Notes under the pieces: model-generated
Database searches by the model: none
Seen by the model: the letters and a program-made list of their open reading frames with translations, nothing else
What the model was told of the DNA's origin: nothing
Assembly (NCBI RefSeq): GCF_001510655.1
Contig: NZ_LMVC01000002.1
Span: 393,700-457,699, forward strand
DNA length: 64,000 nucleotides
Direction of reading: 5' to 3'
Source: Fictibacillus sp. FJAT-27399
Lineage (GTDB): Bacteria > Bacillota > Bacilli > Bacillales > Fictibacillaceae
Program-made: the position numbers and the translations under genes
Shown here: positions 44,411-52,936 of the stretch, piece after piece
Numbering within the stretch: the first letter of the stretch is position 1
Layout: the number at the start of each line of letters is the position of its first letter

Positions 44411-45125
44411 CTTACCATCCTCAGATGTCTACTCCCAGTGGAAAGTCCCGATGGTAGAGATCTTCGAGACTATTGAAGGCGAAGGAATGGCCGCAGGCTT
44501 TCCAACCATTTTTGTACGTGTATTTCATTGTAACTTACGCTGCACATGGTGTGATACTCCTTATAGCTATGCGCCAGCCAAGCCGGAATTTGAGGCAACG
44601 ATTGAAGAAATCATTCAGAGAATCAATTCTTTTGCATCAAAACGGATCTGCTTTACGGGCGGGGAGCCGCTGATCCACAGAGAAAAATCGGCTGCGCTCT
44701 TAAAAGCGATGGCGGAAATTGAAAGAATTGAAGATATTCATATAGAGACCAATGGTGCTATTGCTCTTGAAGCGTTTCAGTTATTAAGGGAGAGCGACCC
44801 ATTAATTAAAAACAAAGCAAGGTTTGTAATGGATTATAAACTGCCGGCTTCTGAAGAGATGGATCGCATGGTTCATGAGAATTTCGATCATTTGGAACCG
44901 CAGGACGAAATTAAATTTGTAATCGGCAGTGATGAAGATTTTGAACTTGCTGCATCTGTAGTCAATCAACATCACAAACAAGGACAGGTATTGTTCAGTC
45001 CGGTCTGGGAAACAATGCCGCCTGAAAAGCTTGTAAACAAAGTCCTTGAAGAGCGCATGTCAGATATCAAAGTCAGTATGCAGCTCCATAAAATCATTTG
45101 GCATCCGGATAAGAGAGGGGTATAA
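44394..45125 (+). CDS. queE: 7-carboxy-7-deazaguanine synthase QueE
   Basis: 243-aa radical SAM enzyme forming the 7-deazaguanine ring. The cluster motif CNLRCTWCDT has the CX3CX2C pattern, and FTGGEPL follows. It overlaps queD by 17 bases and is followed by queC at one base, consistent with a tightly coupled operon. Confidence 0.95.
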   Translation: MTNHFNLPSSDVYSQWKVPMVEIFETIEGEGMAAGFPTIFVRVFHCNLRCTWCDTPYSYAPAKPEFEATIEEIIQRINSFASKRICFTGGEPLIHREKSAALLKAMAEIERIEDIHIETNGAIALEAFQLLRESDPLIKNKARFVMDYKLPASEEMDRMVHENFDHLEPQDEIKFVIGSDEDFELAASVVNQHHKQGQVLFSPVWETMPPEKLVNKVLEERMSDIKVSMQLHKIIWHPDKRGV

Positions 45126-45126
45126 G

Positions 45127-45798
45127 ATGAAAAAAGCGGTTATTGTTTTAAGCGGTGGATTGGACAGTACAACTTGTATGGGGATTGCGGCAAATGAAGG
45201 GTATGAGCTGTATCCGCTAACCTTCCATTATGGTCAGAGGCATAGCCGTGAGGTGCTTCAGGCAAAAAAGGTAGCCCAACATTATAACGTGAATGAACAC
45301 CGTATTGTGGACATCGCGTTTCTGAATCAGATCGGCGGCAGTGCATTGACAGATTCCTCGATTGATGTGCCGACTGAAAAGGATGACAAGGAAGAAATTC
45401 CATCAACGTATGTACCGGCCCGAAATATGATTTTTCTTTCACTGGCGAGTGCTTATGCGGAAGTGATTGGTGCTGAATCTGTTTATATCGGTGTGTCAGC
45501 AGTTGATTACAGCGGATATCCAGATTGCCGTCCTGAATTCATTAAAAGCATGAATGAAACCATCAACCTGGCAACAAAAGCAGGAACAACCGGTGAAAAG
45601 ATTTCAATCTGTGCACCTCTTATGCATTTAACGAAAAAAGAGACTATCGAAAAGGGTCTTGAACTGGAAGTCCCGTACCGTCTGACGACCTCTTGTTATA
45701 ACGGAGAAGAAGAAGCGTGCGGAGAATGTGACAGCTGCCAGCTGCGTTTAAAAGGATTTGAAGAAGCAGGCGCCGCTGATCCGATTCCTTATAAATAA
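45127..45798 (+). CDS. queC: 7-cyano-7-deazaguanine (preQ0) synthase QueC
   Basis: 223-aa ATP-dependent enzyme that makes preQ0 from 7-carboxy-7-deazaguanine and ammonia. The PP-loop is VLSGGLDSTT near the start, and a zinc site CYNGEEEACGECDSCQ lies at the C-terminus. ATG 45127 is used; it has GAGAGGGG upstream and the earlier in-frame reading overlaps queE. Last gene of queDEC. QueF, present in the B. subtilis operon, is not adjacent here. Confidence 0.96.
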   Translation: MKKAVIVLSGGLDSTTCMGIAANEGYELYPLTFHYGQRHSREVLQAKKVAQHYNVNEHRIVDIAFLNQIGGSALTDSSIDVPTEKDDKEEIPSTYVPARNMIFLSLASAYAEVIGAESVYIGVSAVDYSGYPDCRPEFIKSMNETINLATKAGTTGEKISICAPLMHLTKKETIEKGLELEVPYRLTTSCYNGEEEACGECDSCQLRLKGFEEAGAADPIPYK

Positions 45799-45814
45799 TT
45801 ATTTGAACAACCAC

Positions 45815-45861
45815 CCCTATTGCTGCATTGGAAAATTATTGTTTCCAGCGTTACAATAGGG
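45815..45861 (+). promoter_or_regulatory. ytoP promoter inside a nested dyad
   Basis: TTGGAA (45828-45833), 18 bases, TACAAT (45852-45857). Two perfect inverted pairs share one centre: CCCTATTG (45815-45822) with CAATAGGG (45854-45861), and TGGAAA (45829-45834) with TTTCCA (45842-45847). Confidence 0.65.
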
Positions 45862-45895
45862 ATATACATATACTAGCTTTCCGAAAGGAGAAACA

Positions 45896-46960
45896 ATGAA
45901 TACTGAAACGCTGGAGTTGTTTAGAACATTAACAGAGCTTCCTGGCGCTCCGGGATTTGAGCATGAAGTCCGGAAGTTTGTCAGAAGAGAAATTGAACCG
46001 CTGTCCGATGAGATTATTCAAGACGGACTTGGCAGCATCTTTGGCGTGAAGCATGGCGAAGGGCCAAGAGTAATGGTCGCCGGCCATATGGATGAAGTCG
46101 GCTTTATGGTAACAAGAATTACGAAAACTGGTATGATCCATTTTGAAACGCTTGGCGGCTGGTGGAGCCAGGTCCTGCTCGCACAAAGAGTTCAGATCAT
46201 CACGGATCAGGGTCCTGTCGTTGGTGTGATTGGTTCGGTACCGCCTCATCTGCTTCTTGAGGAGCAGCGGAAGAAGCCAATGGATATCAAGCACATGTAT
46301 ATTGATATCGGTGCAGACAACAAGCAAGATGCTGAGAAAATCGGCATCCGTCCAGGACAGCAGGTTGTGCCGATCTGTCCTTTCACACCGATGGCCAATC
46401 CCAAAAAGATTCTTGCTAAAGCGTGGGATAACCGTTATGGCGTAGGCCTGGCGATCGAACTTCTAAAAGAAGTAAAGGATACGAAACTGCCGAATCAGCT
46501 CTATTCAGGAGCTACAGTCCAGGAAGAGGCTGGTCTCAGGGGCTCGAAAACAGCCGCCAACCTGATTGAGCCTGATATTTTCTATGCACTGGATGCAAGT
46601 CCGGCCAACGACATGACAGGCAATGAAAACGAGTTTGGCCATTTGGGAAAAGGGACTTTGCTTCGTATCCTAGATCGTACGATGATCACGCATAAAGGGC
46701 TTCGAGACTTTATTTTAGATACGGCTGAAACCAACAAAATTCCTTATCAATACTTTATTTCGCCAGGTGGAACGGACGCAGGAAGTGTCCACCTTTCAGG
46801 AAAAGGAGTTCCTTCAGCCGTAGTAGGTATTTGTTCCCGTTATATTCATACGCACGGATCCATCGTCCATATTGATGATTATGCGGCAGCAAAAGAACTG
46901 CTGATCAAGCTCGTAAAGAGCACAGATCAAACAACATTGAACAGTATATTGAACGATTAA
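45896..46960 (+). CDS. ytoP: M42-family aminopeptidase YtoP
   Basis: 354-aa dinuclear metal aminopeptidase of the FrvX/PepA-glutamyl type. Metal ligands and catalytic residues are seen in [32 protein letters not shown] and the late [10 protein letters not shown]. It trims N-terminal residues from peptides in the cytosol and normally forms a tetrahedral dodecamer. ATG after GAAAGGAG. A DUF84 gene follows 20 bases on. Confidence 0.92.
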   Translation: MNTETLELFRTLTELPGAPGFEHEVRKFVRREIEPLSDEIIQDGLGSIFGVKHGEGPRVMVAGHMDEVGFMVTRITKTGMIHFETLGGWWSQVLLAQRVQIITDQGPVVGVIGSVPPHLLLEEQRKKPMDIKHMYIDIGADNKQDAEKIGIRPGQQVVPICPFTPMANPKKILAKAWDNRYGVGLAIELLKEVKDTKLPNQLYSGATVQEEAGLRGSKTAANLIEPDIFYALDASPANDMTGNENEFGHLGKGTLLRILDRTMITHKGLRDFILDTAETNKIPYQYFISPGGTDAGSVHLSGKGVPSAVVGICSRYIHTHGSIVHIDDYAAAKELLIKLVKSTDQTTLNSILND

Positions 46961-46980
46961 CAGCAAACAAGGGTGATGTT

Positions 46981-47481
46981 ATGAAGTTTGCAGTAGGTTC
47001 AGCAAATCCCGCAAAAATAAAAGCGGTTGAACATGTAGTGAACGAGCCTGTTCAATCGATGGATGTGCCTTCTGGCGTTTCTCCCCAGCCTTTCTCCGAC
47101 GAGGAGACTAGGCTGGGAGCCGTTAACCGGGCAAAGGCTTGTGTTAAAAACGGTGCAGAGCTGGGATTCGGCTTAGAAGGCGGTGTTTCAGAGACTGAGG
47201 GAACACTGTATTTATGCAACTGGGGGGCTTTGTCTGACAGGGAAGGGAACGTTCTCGTGGCAAGCGGTGCAAAGATTCCGCTGCCGGAGGAAATCGCTGA
47301 ACCAATCAGAAAAGGCCATGAACTAGGCGATGTGATGGCCAGCTTCACATCAGATAAAGACATTCGAAAAAAAGCGGGTGCCATCGGAATTTTTACGAAT
47401 GGCCGGCTTTCGAGAGACGAGATGTTTGAACATATTGTCAAGATGCTCTACGGGCAATATGAGTATTATCAAAAAAGATAG
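46981..47481 (+). CDS. DUF84 protein, putative inosine/xanthosine triphosphatase
   Basis: 166-aa member of the DUF84/NTPase (YjjX-like) family, related in fold to the ITPase house-cleaning enzymes. Motifs are VGSANPAKIKAV near the start, FSDEETRLGAVNRAKA and GFGLEGGVSE. It may remove damaged purine nucleotides such as ITP or XTP. ATG after AAGGGTGAT. Likely cotranscribed with ytoP; terminator follows. Confidence 0.82.
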   Translation: MKFAVGSANPAKIKAVEHVVNEPVQSMDVPSGVSPQPFSDEETRLGAVNRAKACVKNGAELGFGLEGGVSETEGTLYLCNWGALSDREGNVLVASGAKIPLPEEIAEPIRKGHELGDVMASFTSDKDIRKKAGAIGIFTNGRLSRDEMFEHIVKMLYGQYEYYQKR

Positions 47482-47484
47482 CAG

Positions 47485-47518
47485 AAAAAAAGCTCCCTAT
47501 TTCGGGAGCTTTTTTTCT
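47485..47518. terminator. Bidirectional terminator
   Basis: AAAAAAAGCTCCC-TATTTC-GGGAGCTTTTTTT between the DUF84 gene and the convergent chemoreceptor gene. Confidence 0.85.
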
Positions 47519-47521
47519 TTT

Positions 47522-49669
47522 CTATTTTACTTCTTCATCGTCCTCAGTGTTAAGGGGAGGATTCAGAGATATCTCATCACCGTGATTCAACTCTTCTTCA
47601 CTCTCATCATAGGAAACTTCCTCCTCATGCTGAGCAGGAGCCGCTTCAAGGAACGCTTCTTCTACAGCTTCATGGACCGTTTGCTCTTCGATATCATGAT
47701 TAACTGATTCTCCAAGATGGAACTGCTGAACTTCATTCTGCAAATTAAGCGCAATTTCCTGTAGTTCGTTTGCCGCATAGTTCACTTCATTGATCGCCTG
47801 TTTCTGGTGGATACTTGATTCACTGACTTGTTCACTTGTAGCCACTGATTCTTGTGAGATGGCACTGACTTCATGAAGTTTTTCAGAAAGGCCGATATTC
47901 GCTTCACCAACATGCCGGATCGACGTCTGGATCTGGCTGATCTTTCCGTGAATTGCAGCAACATTGGTTACGATGGACTCAAAGGCCTGCTTGGTCATGG
48001 AAACAGACTGAAGCTGCTCATTACGGTAGTCCTCAAATCTAGCCGTTTCCTGAGTAAGATTATCCATCTGGCTTCCCATCAGTTTAACAAGCTGCTGAAT
48101 CTGCTGTGCTTCATTTTTGGAGCGTTCAGCCAGCTTTCGGACTTCAGCCGCTACAACGGAAAAGCCTCTGCCAGCCTCGCCGGCTCTCGCGGATTCGATG
48201 GCAGCATTTAAAGCAAGCAGATCAGTGCTTCTCGCGATTTCTTGTATGGTATGTACGATAGAATGGATCTGTTTGGACTGTGCATTGGCATCTTGTATTT
48301 CAGAAATAAGATCATTCGCGAGCGAAGTGAATTTTTCAGAATGTGTATTGAGCTGCTGAACAGTCTCCATTCCAGACTTACCGTCTTCTTCCGCCTGAAG
48401 GGTATCTATTGCGATCTGTTCACTGATGGAAGCAGTTTCTTGGATGGCATCTGTAACTTCCGTCAATAGCAGAGTGCTTTCATGCAAATGATCCGCCTGG
48501 CTTTGTGCACCAATGGATACTTGCTGTACTGCGTCTGAAACTTCCTCTGTCTGTGCGGTCGTTTCTTCAGATATCGCGGCAAGGTGCTGGGAGGATGCAG
48601 CCAGCTGTTCAGAAGCACGCTGCACTTCACTCATGGACCGCTGCATTTTTTCTGCCATGGCGTTAAAGGTCTCAGCAAGCTCACCCATCTCATCATTGGA
48701 GGCTGTTTGTACCCGGTAATCTAGATTTCCGTTGCCGATGACTGTGGCTCCTTCTTTTAATAATGAAATGGAGCGGGCGATAGAACGGGTCAGCCAGATT
48801 CCAGCTACAGTCATGCCTGTAATAACGATTGCAGAGATACCGATCAAGAGCCAGGTGAGCAATGATTTTAATCCGGATTGTTTGTCTGTCAGCTCTGCTC
48901 GTTTCTGATCATTGGATTTCTCGATTTTCATGATGGAAGTCTCAACATTGGCTGCAATCGATTCAAATTCACTTGTCATTTCTTTGATCTGCTTAGATGT
49001 CGTTTGGATATTACCAGCCGAGGACGTGTATTTTAACAGTTTTGTTTTGAAATCGGATAATTCATCTTCCGGAAGAGAGGATTTATCAAGCTGTTTTTCA
49101 AACTTGCCGGCAGATTCCTGGAATTTTGCTACATTCTCTTCGTTTAAGGACAAATAAAATTCTTTTTCGTATTTGTTCATGATGAGAAACTCATTATATA
49201 GTTTAAGGTCCTTCATACCGGAAACTTTCTTCTCAAAGGTTATAGACGTTTCTGCCATCAAATCTTTCAGCCCGCTGATCTGAGCAGCCATAGAAGAAGT
49301 AGAGTCAAAGGATGTACCATATTGTTCAATTTTTTTTGAGATGTTTTTATATTCTTTCTTTATGGAAGCATTATTTGCTTTCTTTGAATAATTTTCTACT
49401 TTCTTTTGCAATGTAAGAACAGAAGAGTTGATTTCGTTTGCTTTTTCTGTGGAAGGAAGCCGTAAATAATCCTGTTCTTTTTTGCGGATGGTTGTTAGAT
49501 CATTGTATATTTCTTTGCTATGATTGCTGTTTTGCTGCAATTGTTCCTTTTCATGATCCATTTTCCCGCTTAACCAGACATAACATGCCGTAAATCCGAT
49601 CATAATCAGCAATCCGATCAAGCTCATAAATAGCATGGTTCTTACCCTGTTGCGTATAGACATGTTCAT
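47522..49669 (-). CDS. Methyl-accepting chemotaxis protein with helical sensor
   Basis: 715-aa transmembrane receptor. Membrane segments lie at about residues 10-32 and 272-295, enclosing an all-helical extracytoplasmic domain rich in Lys and Glu, like HBM/4HB sensor domains. A HAMP domain follows, then the long signalling coiled coil with its tip [35 protein letters not shown], which binds CheA and CheW. The tail (last 50 residues) is very acidic. The ligand is unknown. ATG 49667-49669 follows GGGGG. Monocistronic. Confidence 0.9.
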   Translation of the reverse strand: MNMSIRNRVRTMLFMSLIGLLIMIGFTACYVWLSGKMDHEKEQLQQNSNHSKEIYNDLTTIRKKEQDYLRLPSTEKANEINSSVLTLQKKVENYSKKANNASIKKEYKNISKKIEQYGTSFDSTSSMAAQISGLKDLMAETSITFEKKVSGMKDLKLYNEFLIMNKYEKEFYLSLNEENVAKFQESAGKFEKQLDKSSLPEDELSDFKTKLLKYTSSAGNIQTTSKQIKEMTSEFESIAANVETSIMKIEKSNDQKRAELTDKQSGLKSLLTWLLIGISAIVITGMTVAGIWLTRSIARSISLLKEGATVIGNGNLDYRVQTASNDEMGELAETFNAMAEKMQRSMSEVQRASEQLAASSQHLAAISEETTAQTEEVSDAVQQVSIGAQSQADHLHESTLLLTEVTDAIQETASISEQIAIDTLQAEEDGKSGMETVQQLNTHSEKFTSLANDLISEIQDANAQSKQIHSIVHTIQEIARSTDLLALNAAIESARAGEAGRGFSVVAAEVRKLAERSKNEAQQIQQLVKLMGSQMDNLTQETARFEDYRNEQLQSVSMTKQAFESIVTNVAAIHGKISQIQTSIRHVGEANIGLSEKLHEVSAISQESVATSEQVSESSIHQKQAINEVNYAANELQEIALNLQNEVQQFHLGESVNHDIEEQTVHEAVEEAFLEAAPAQHEEEVSYDESEEELNHGDEISLNPPLNTEDDEEVK

Positions 49670-49854
49670 TGTGTTCCCCCTTTATATCCTTACTATCGGA
49701 ATCTTTTTAATTTTGTTTATTAAGGTATTGGTCTGTAATGTGAATTTTTCGAAAAAATCCCATCTGTCTTTACAGATGTTATTACTCTTGTATAATAAAT
49801 GAGTTGTTTTTGAACTTATTCATCAACCATTTAAGAAAAAAGAGGAGAATAAAT

Positions 49855-50862
49855 GTGGGTCATTTCATGAAAAGAAAAGGGGTTTCTCTTTCACCAAAAG
49901 TTTACTTTATAACCAGCTTCAGTTACTTTGCCCTTGGTTTGATGTCGTCACTGGTGATCGGTTTGATCTTAAAAACAATCGGAGAGCAGGCACACTGGCC
50001 TTTCTTTATAAAAATGGGCAGTCTTGCCATGACGTTGCTCGGTCCAGCAATTGGCGCAGCTGTCGCATATGGGCTTGAAGCTCCGCCCCTCGTCCTGTTT
50101 GCTTCAGTCGTGGCAGGTTCTGCAGGAGCCGAGCTTGGAAGTGTAGCCGGCTGTTTTGCTGCAACATTAGTCGCGGTTGAAGCCGGGAAACTGGTGTCCA
50201 AGGAAACAAAAGTGGATATCCTTATTACTCCGGCAGTGACCATTCTGGCCGGTTATTCAGTGGCCTATTTTGCAGGGCCAGGCATCGAACATTTCATGAA
50301 AGCGTTCGGACACCTTGTCATGTGGGCCACCGAACAGCGGCCGCTGATCATGAGCATCCTTGTGGCGGTACTGCTCGGTTTAGCTCTTACTGGCCCGGTC
50401 TCGAGTGCGGCAATTGCTATCATGCTTGGATTAGAAGGCGTGGCTGCGGGAGCGGCTACCATCGGATGTGCGGCACAGATGATCGGGTTCGCCACCATCA
50501 GTTACAGAGACAATGGGTTTGGAGGATGGATCACTCAAGGAATTGGAACTTCGAAGCTGCAGTTTCCGAATGTAGTCCGCAATCCGAAAATATTAATTCC
50601 CCCAACCCTGGCAGGAATCATACTGGCCCCAATCGGTACGCTGGTATTTCATATGGTCAACATTCCAGCAGGAGCGGGGATGGGGACCAGCGGGCTCGTT
50701 GGACAGATCATGACGCTTCGGTCCATGGGATTCAGCTGGCATGTGATCCTATATATTTTTCTGTTGCATTTTGCTGGACCAATACTGATTAGTCTGGTAA
50801 TTTCAGAATGGATGAGGAAAAAAGGATACATTAAGCCAGGAGATATGAAAATAAACCAGTAA
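49855..50862 (+). CDS. PTS EIIC-type membrane protein (PTS_EIIC_2 family)
   Basis: 335-aa membrane protein with about nine hydrophobic segments. The pattern MLGLEGVAAGAATIGCAAQMIGFATISY and FGGWITQGIGTSKLQFPN fits the PTS_EIIC_2 family. No EIIA, EIIB or HPr phosphorylation domains are encoded nearby, so transport by phosphotransfer is doubtful. The substrate is unknown. The start is GTG (49855-49857), seven bases after AGGAG; longer readings lack a site. ytpP follows at 15 bases. Confidence 0.78.
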   Translation: MGHFMKRKGVSLSPKVYFITSFSYFALGLMSSLVIGLILKTIGEQAHWPFFIKMGSLAMTLLGPAIGAAVAYGLEAPPLVLFASVVAGSAGAELGSVAGCFAATLVAVEAGKLVSKETKVDILITPAVTILAGYSVAYFAGPGIEHFMKAFGHLVMWATEQRPLIMSILVAVLLGLALTGPVSSAAIAIMLGLEGVAAGAATIGCAAQMIGFATISYRDNGFGGWITQGIGTSKLQFPNVVRNPKILIPPTLAGIILAPIGTLVFHMVNIPAGAGMGTSGLVGQIMTLRSMGFSWHVILYIFLLHFAGPILISLVISEWMRKKGYIKPGDMKINQ

Positions 50863-50877
50863 GAGGAGAGATTTTTC

Positions 50878-51207
50878 ATGAGAACGCTTGAATCAATCGG
50901 AGAATTTAAAGAATTGACGATGCAGGGAACCGTTATTGCTGTTTTCTCGGCAGGCTGGTGCCCGGATTGCGTGTTTATTAAACCATTTCTTCCTGAACTC
51001 GAACAGGAATTCAGCCAATATACATTTGTCTTTGTTGACCGTGACCAGCATATTGAGCTTTGCCAGGAACTTGATATTTTCGGTATCCCAAGCTTTGTCG
51101 CTTTCCATGTAGGAAAAGAAATCGGCAGGTATGTAGACAAGGAGCGCAAAACAAAAGAGCAAATCACCGCATTTATAAATAATTTGCCTGTAAACGCCAA
51201 CGAATAA
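50878..51207 (+). CDS. ytpP: Thioredoxin-like protein YtpP
   Basis: 109-aa thioredoxin fold with active-site motif WCPDC near residue 27. The cis-proline region is IFGIPSFVAF. Thiol-disulfide oxidoreductase of the cytosol, substrate unknown; it may act on bacillithiolated or coenzyme A-modified proteins by analogy with reports on B. subtilis YtpP. ATG after AAGAGGAGAG. Probably cotranscribed with the EIIC-like gene. Confidence 0.88.
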   Translation: MRTLESIGEFKELTMQGTVIAVFSAGWCPDCVFIKPFLPELEQEFSQYTFVFVDRDQHIELCQELDIFGIPSFVAFHVGKEIGRYVDKERKTKEQITAFINNLPVNANE

Positions 51208-51276
51208 GAGAAATATGTTAAAATCGTAACAGTACGTTTATACGTCGGGAATTACATTTAGAGAGGGCGTTTAATA

Positions 51277-51693
51277 ATGGCAAAGGTAGAAGTAAATCAT
51301 AAGAAATACGAAGGCATTCGTTTTGATATAGAAGATGAAAGCGTCATTTTGGTCGATATTTTAGAAACCATTCCTTACGAGTATGCTGGCAAGGATACAC
51401 TGGTTACCATTCCAACAACAGAGTTTACCTCTGTTTGTCCATGGTCTGGCCTTCCTGACTTTGCGGACATCATCATCAGCTATATCCCGAACGGAGATTT
51501 AGTAGAGATGAAATCATTAAAATACTATCTGACTTCATACAGAAACGTAGGGATCTATCAGGAGCATGCAACAAACAAAATGAAGGAAGACCTTGTTGAC
51601 CTTCTTAAACCAAAGTACCTTAAAATTGTCGCGACATGGAATGCACGCGGAGGATTAGGCACTGAAGTTGTTGTAGAATATAAACAAGACTAG
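51277..51693 (+). CDS. Short QueF-family protein, preQ0 reductase-like
   Basis: 138-aa T-fold protein clearly related to QueF, which reduces preQ0 to preQ1 with NADPH. The catalytic Cys and Asp are in EFTSVCPWSGLPDFAD. The NADPH motif reads EMKSLKYY, close to the QueF consensus E(S/L)K(S/A)hK(L/Y)(Y/F/W). The Glu of the FHE motif is kept, but His is replaced by Gln (IYQEHA). It lacks about 20 N-terminal and several C-terminal residues compared with B. subtilis QueF (165 aa). The SVCPWSGLPDF block also recalls archaeal QueF-like amidinotransferases. ATG after GAGAGGGCG. It may complete queDEC, 5.5 kb away. Confidence 0.78.
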   Translation: MAKVEVNHKKYEGIRFDIEDESVILVDILETIPYEYAGKDTLVTIPTTEFTSVCPWSGLPDFADIIISYIPNGDLVEMKSLKYYLTSYRNVGIYQEHATNKMKEDLVDLLKPKYLKIVATWNARGGLGTEVVVEYKQD

Positions 51694-51756
51694 TGAGAAA
51701 AGCGCAGTTTCCTGATTAAGAACTTGCGCGGGACATCACATCAACGAATTTACTTC

Positions 51757-51782
51757 AAAAAACCTCCGTTCAGGAGGTTTTT
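51757..51782 (+). terminator. Terminator after the QueF-like gene
   Basis: AAAACCTCC-GTTCA-GGAGGTTTTT, between the QueF-like gene and ytpQ, which separates them transcriptionally. Confidence 0.82.
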
Positions 51783-51807
51783 ATGCTTTCATAACTGGAG
51801 GGATAGC

Positions 51808-52620
51808 ATGAGTACAAGCCTTAAACTGAAAAAGGTGCTTGAAGAAAGGCTGAACCGGCCTGAATGGCAATTGTCGTATGACCGTGAAAACGAACAGCTT
51901 AGAATAGAACATAAAGAGCATCAGAAGGGAATTACCCTTTCTCTTCCTGGGCTGACTGTGGAATGGCAAAAGAAAAAGGACGCCTTTTTGGATGAGCTTG
52001 TTTACCATGTGGAAGAAGCTCTCAATGCCATCGAGGCATCTCCTGAAACCAAAAAGGAAAAGAATATCTTTCCTGTCATCCGGTCAACTTCTTTTCCGAC
52101 AGAATCGCCTGAAGGAGACGCGTTAATCCATGAGGAGCATACAGCTGAAACATCCGTCTTTTATGCTCTGGATCTTGGGAACACATACCGGCTTATTAGT
52201 GAAAAAATGCTTCAGGATTTAAACATCAGCAGAGAACAGTTAATGGAGATCGCCCGTTTTAATGTTCGTTCCCTGGATACAGAGATGAAGAGAGATGAGG
52301 TTGCGGGCAACACCTTCTACTTTATCAACCATAATGATGGATATGATGCGAGCAGAATTCTCAACTCGGCTTTGCTTGACCGAATGGAAAAGGAAGTGTC
52401 GGGTACTCTTGCTGCTGCCGTTCCGCATCAGGACGTCCTCATCTTGGCAGATATTCGGAATAACCAGGGGTATGATATCTTGGCTCAGATGGCGATGCAG
52501 TTCTTTATGAACGGCCGTGTGCCAGTAACCGCCCTGCCTTTCCTTTATGAGAACGGTGAACTTGAACCTGTTTTCATCTTGGCAAAAAACAAGCCTGTCG
52601 ATGAAACAGAAGGAGAGTAG
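51808..52620 (+). CDS. ytpQ: DUF1444 protein YtpQ
   Basis: 270-aa soluble protein of DUF1444, unknown function, found widely in Bacillales near ytpP and ytpR. Recognisable blocks are FPVIRSTSFP, YALDLGNTYRLI and a C-terminal ALPFLYENGELEPVF. ATG 51808 follows TGGAGGG; an earlier in-frame reading from 51724 crosses the upstream terminator. In B. subtilis ytpR follows directly, but here it does not. Confidence 0.85.
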   Translation: MSTSLKLKKVLEERLNRPEWQLSYDRENEQLRIEHKEHQKGITLSLPGLTVEWQKKKDAFLDELVYHVEEALNAIEASPETKKEKNIFPVIRSTSFPTESPEGDALIHEEHTAETSVFYALDLGNTYRLISEKMLQDLNISREQLMEIARFNVRSLDTEMKRDEVAGNTFYFINHNDGYDASRILNSALLDRMEKEVSGTLAAAVPHQDVLILADIRNNQGYDILAQMAMQFFMNGRVPVTALPFLYENGELEPVFILAKNKPVDETEGE

Positions 52621-52710
52621 GAAACCAAAGAAATTCTTGGTAAAAATGGCTGTAAAAAAGTCATAAAAGCTTGTCTTAGACCGAAATTTATTATAAGGTA
52701 TGTTGAAGAA

Positions 52711-52847
52711 AAGCAGAATCACCCGAATCTTGCTGAATGACAGGAAGTTTTAGGCGGCTTTTTTCCTCCAGTTTAGGTGGCTGTTCAATGGCCGGTAAGC
52801 TCGCCTTTATCCATAACCGCTAGAGAAATCTAGTGGTTTTTATATTT
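52711..52847 (+). ncRNA. Candidate structured RNA ending in a terminator, between ytpQ and sftA
   Basis: A hairpin pairs AGCAGA with TCTTGCT (52711-52733). A second element closes GGCGGCTT (52753-52760) with AAGCTCGCC (52797-52805), eight pairs and one bulge, and holds two small inner hairpins. A terminator CCGCTAG/CTAGTGG with T-run lies at 52817-52847. No reading frame with a ribosome site is seen in 52621-52936. It could be a small RNA or a structured 3' end of ytpQ mRNA. Confidence 0.4.
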
Positions 52848-52871
52848 TTTGAATTTGTTGGCAATTTTTTC

Positions 52872-52900
52872 TTAAAGAATGTGACAAATTCCGCTACAAT
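52872..52900 (+). promoter_or_regulatory. Probable sigma-A promoter of sftA
   Basis: TTAAAG (52872-52877), 17 bases, TACAAT (52895-52900), 37 bases before the sftA start and downstream of the terminator at 52817-52847. Confidence 0.6.
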
Positions 52901-52936
52901 AAAAAGATAGACCTAGAAAAAAAGAAGGTGATGGCA

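Noticed and set aside
49855-50862. A complete phosphotransferase (PTS) sugar import system
   Set aside because: Only an EIIC-type membrane domain is present; no EIIA, EIIB or sugar metabolism genes are nearby.
52240-52722. Minus-strand frame of 160 codons across the end of ytpQ
   Set aside because: It is mostly antisense to a well-conserved gene and has no ribosome site; composition is that of a shadow frame.
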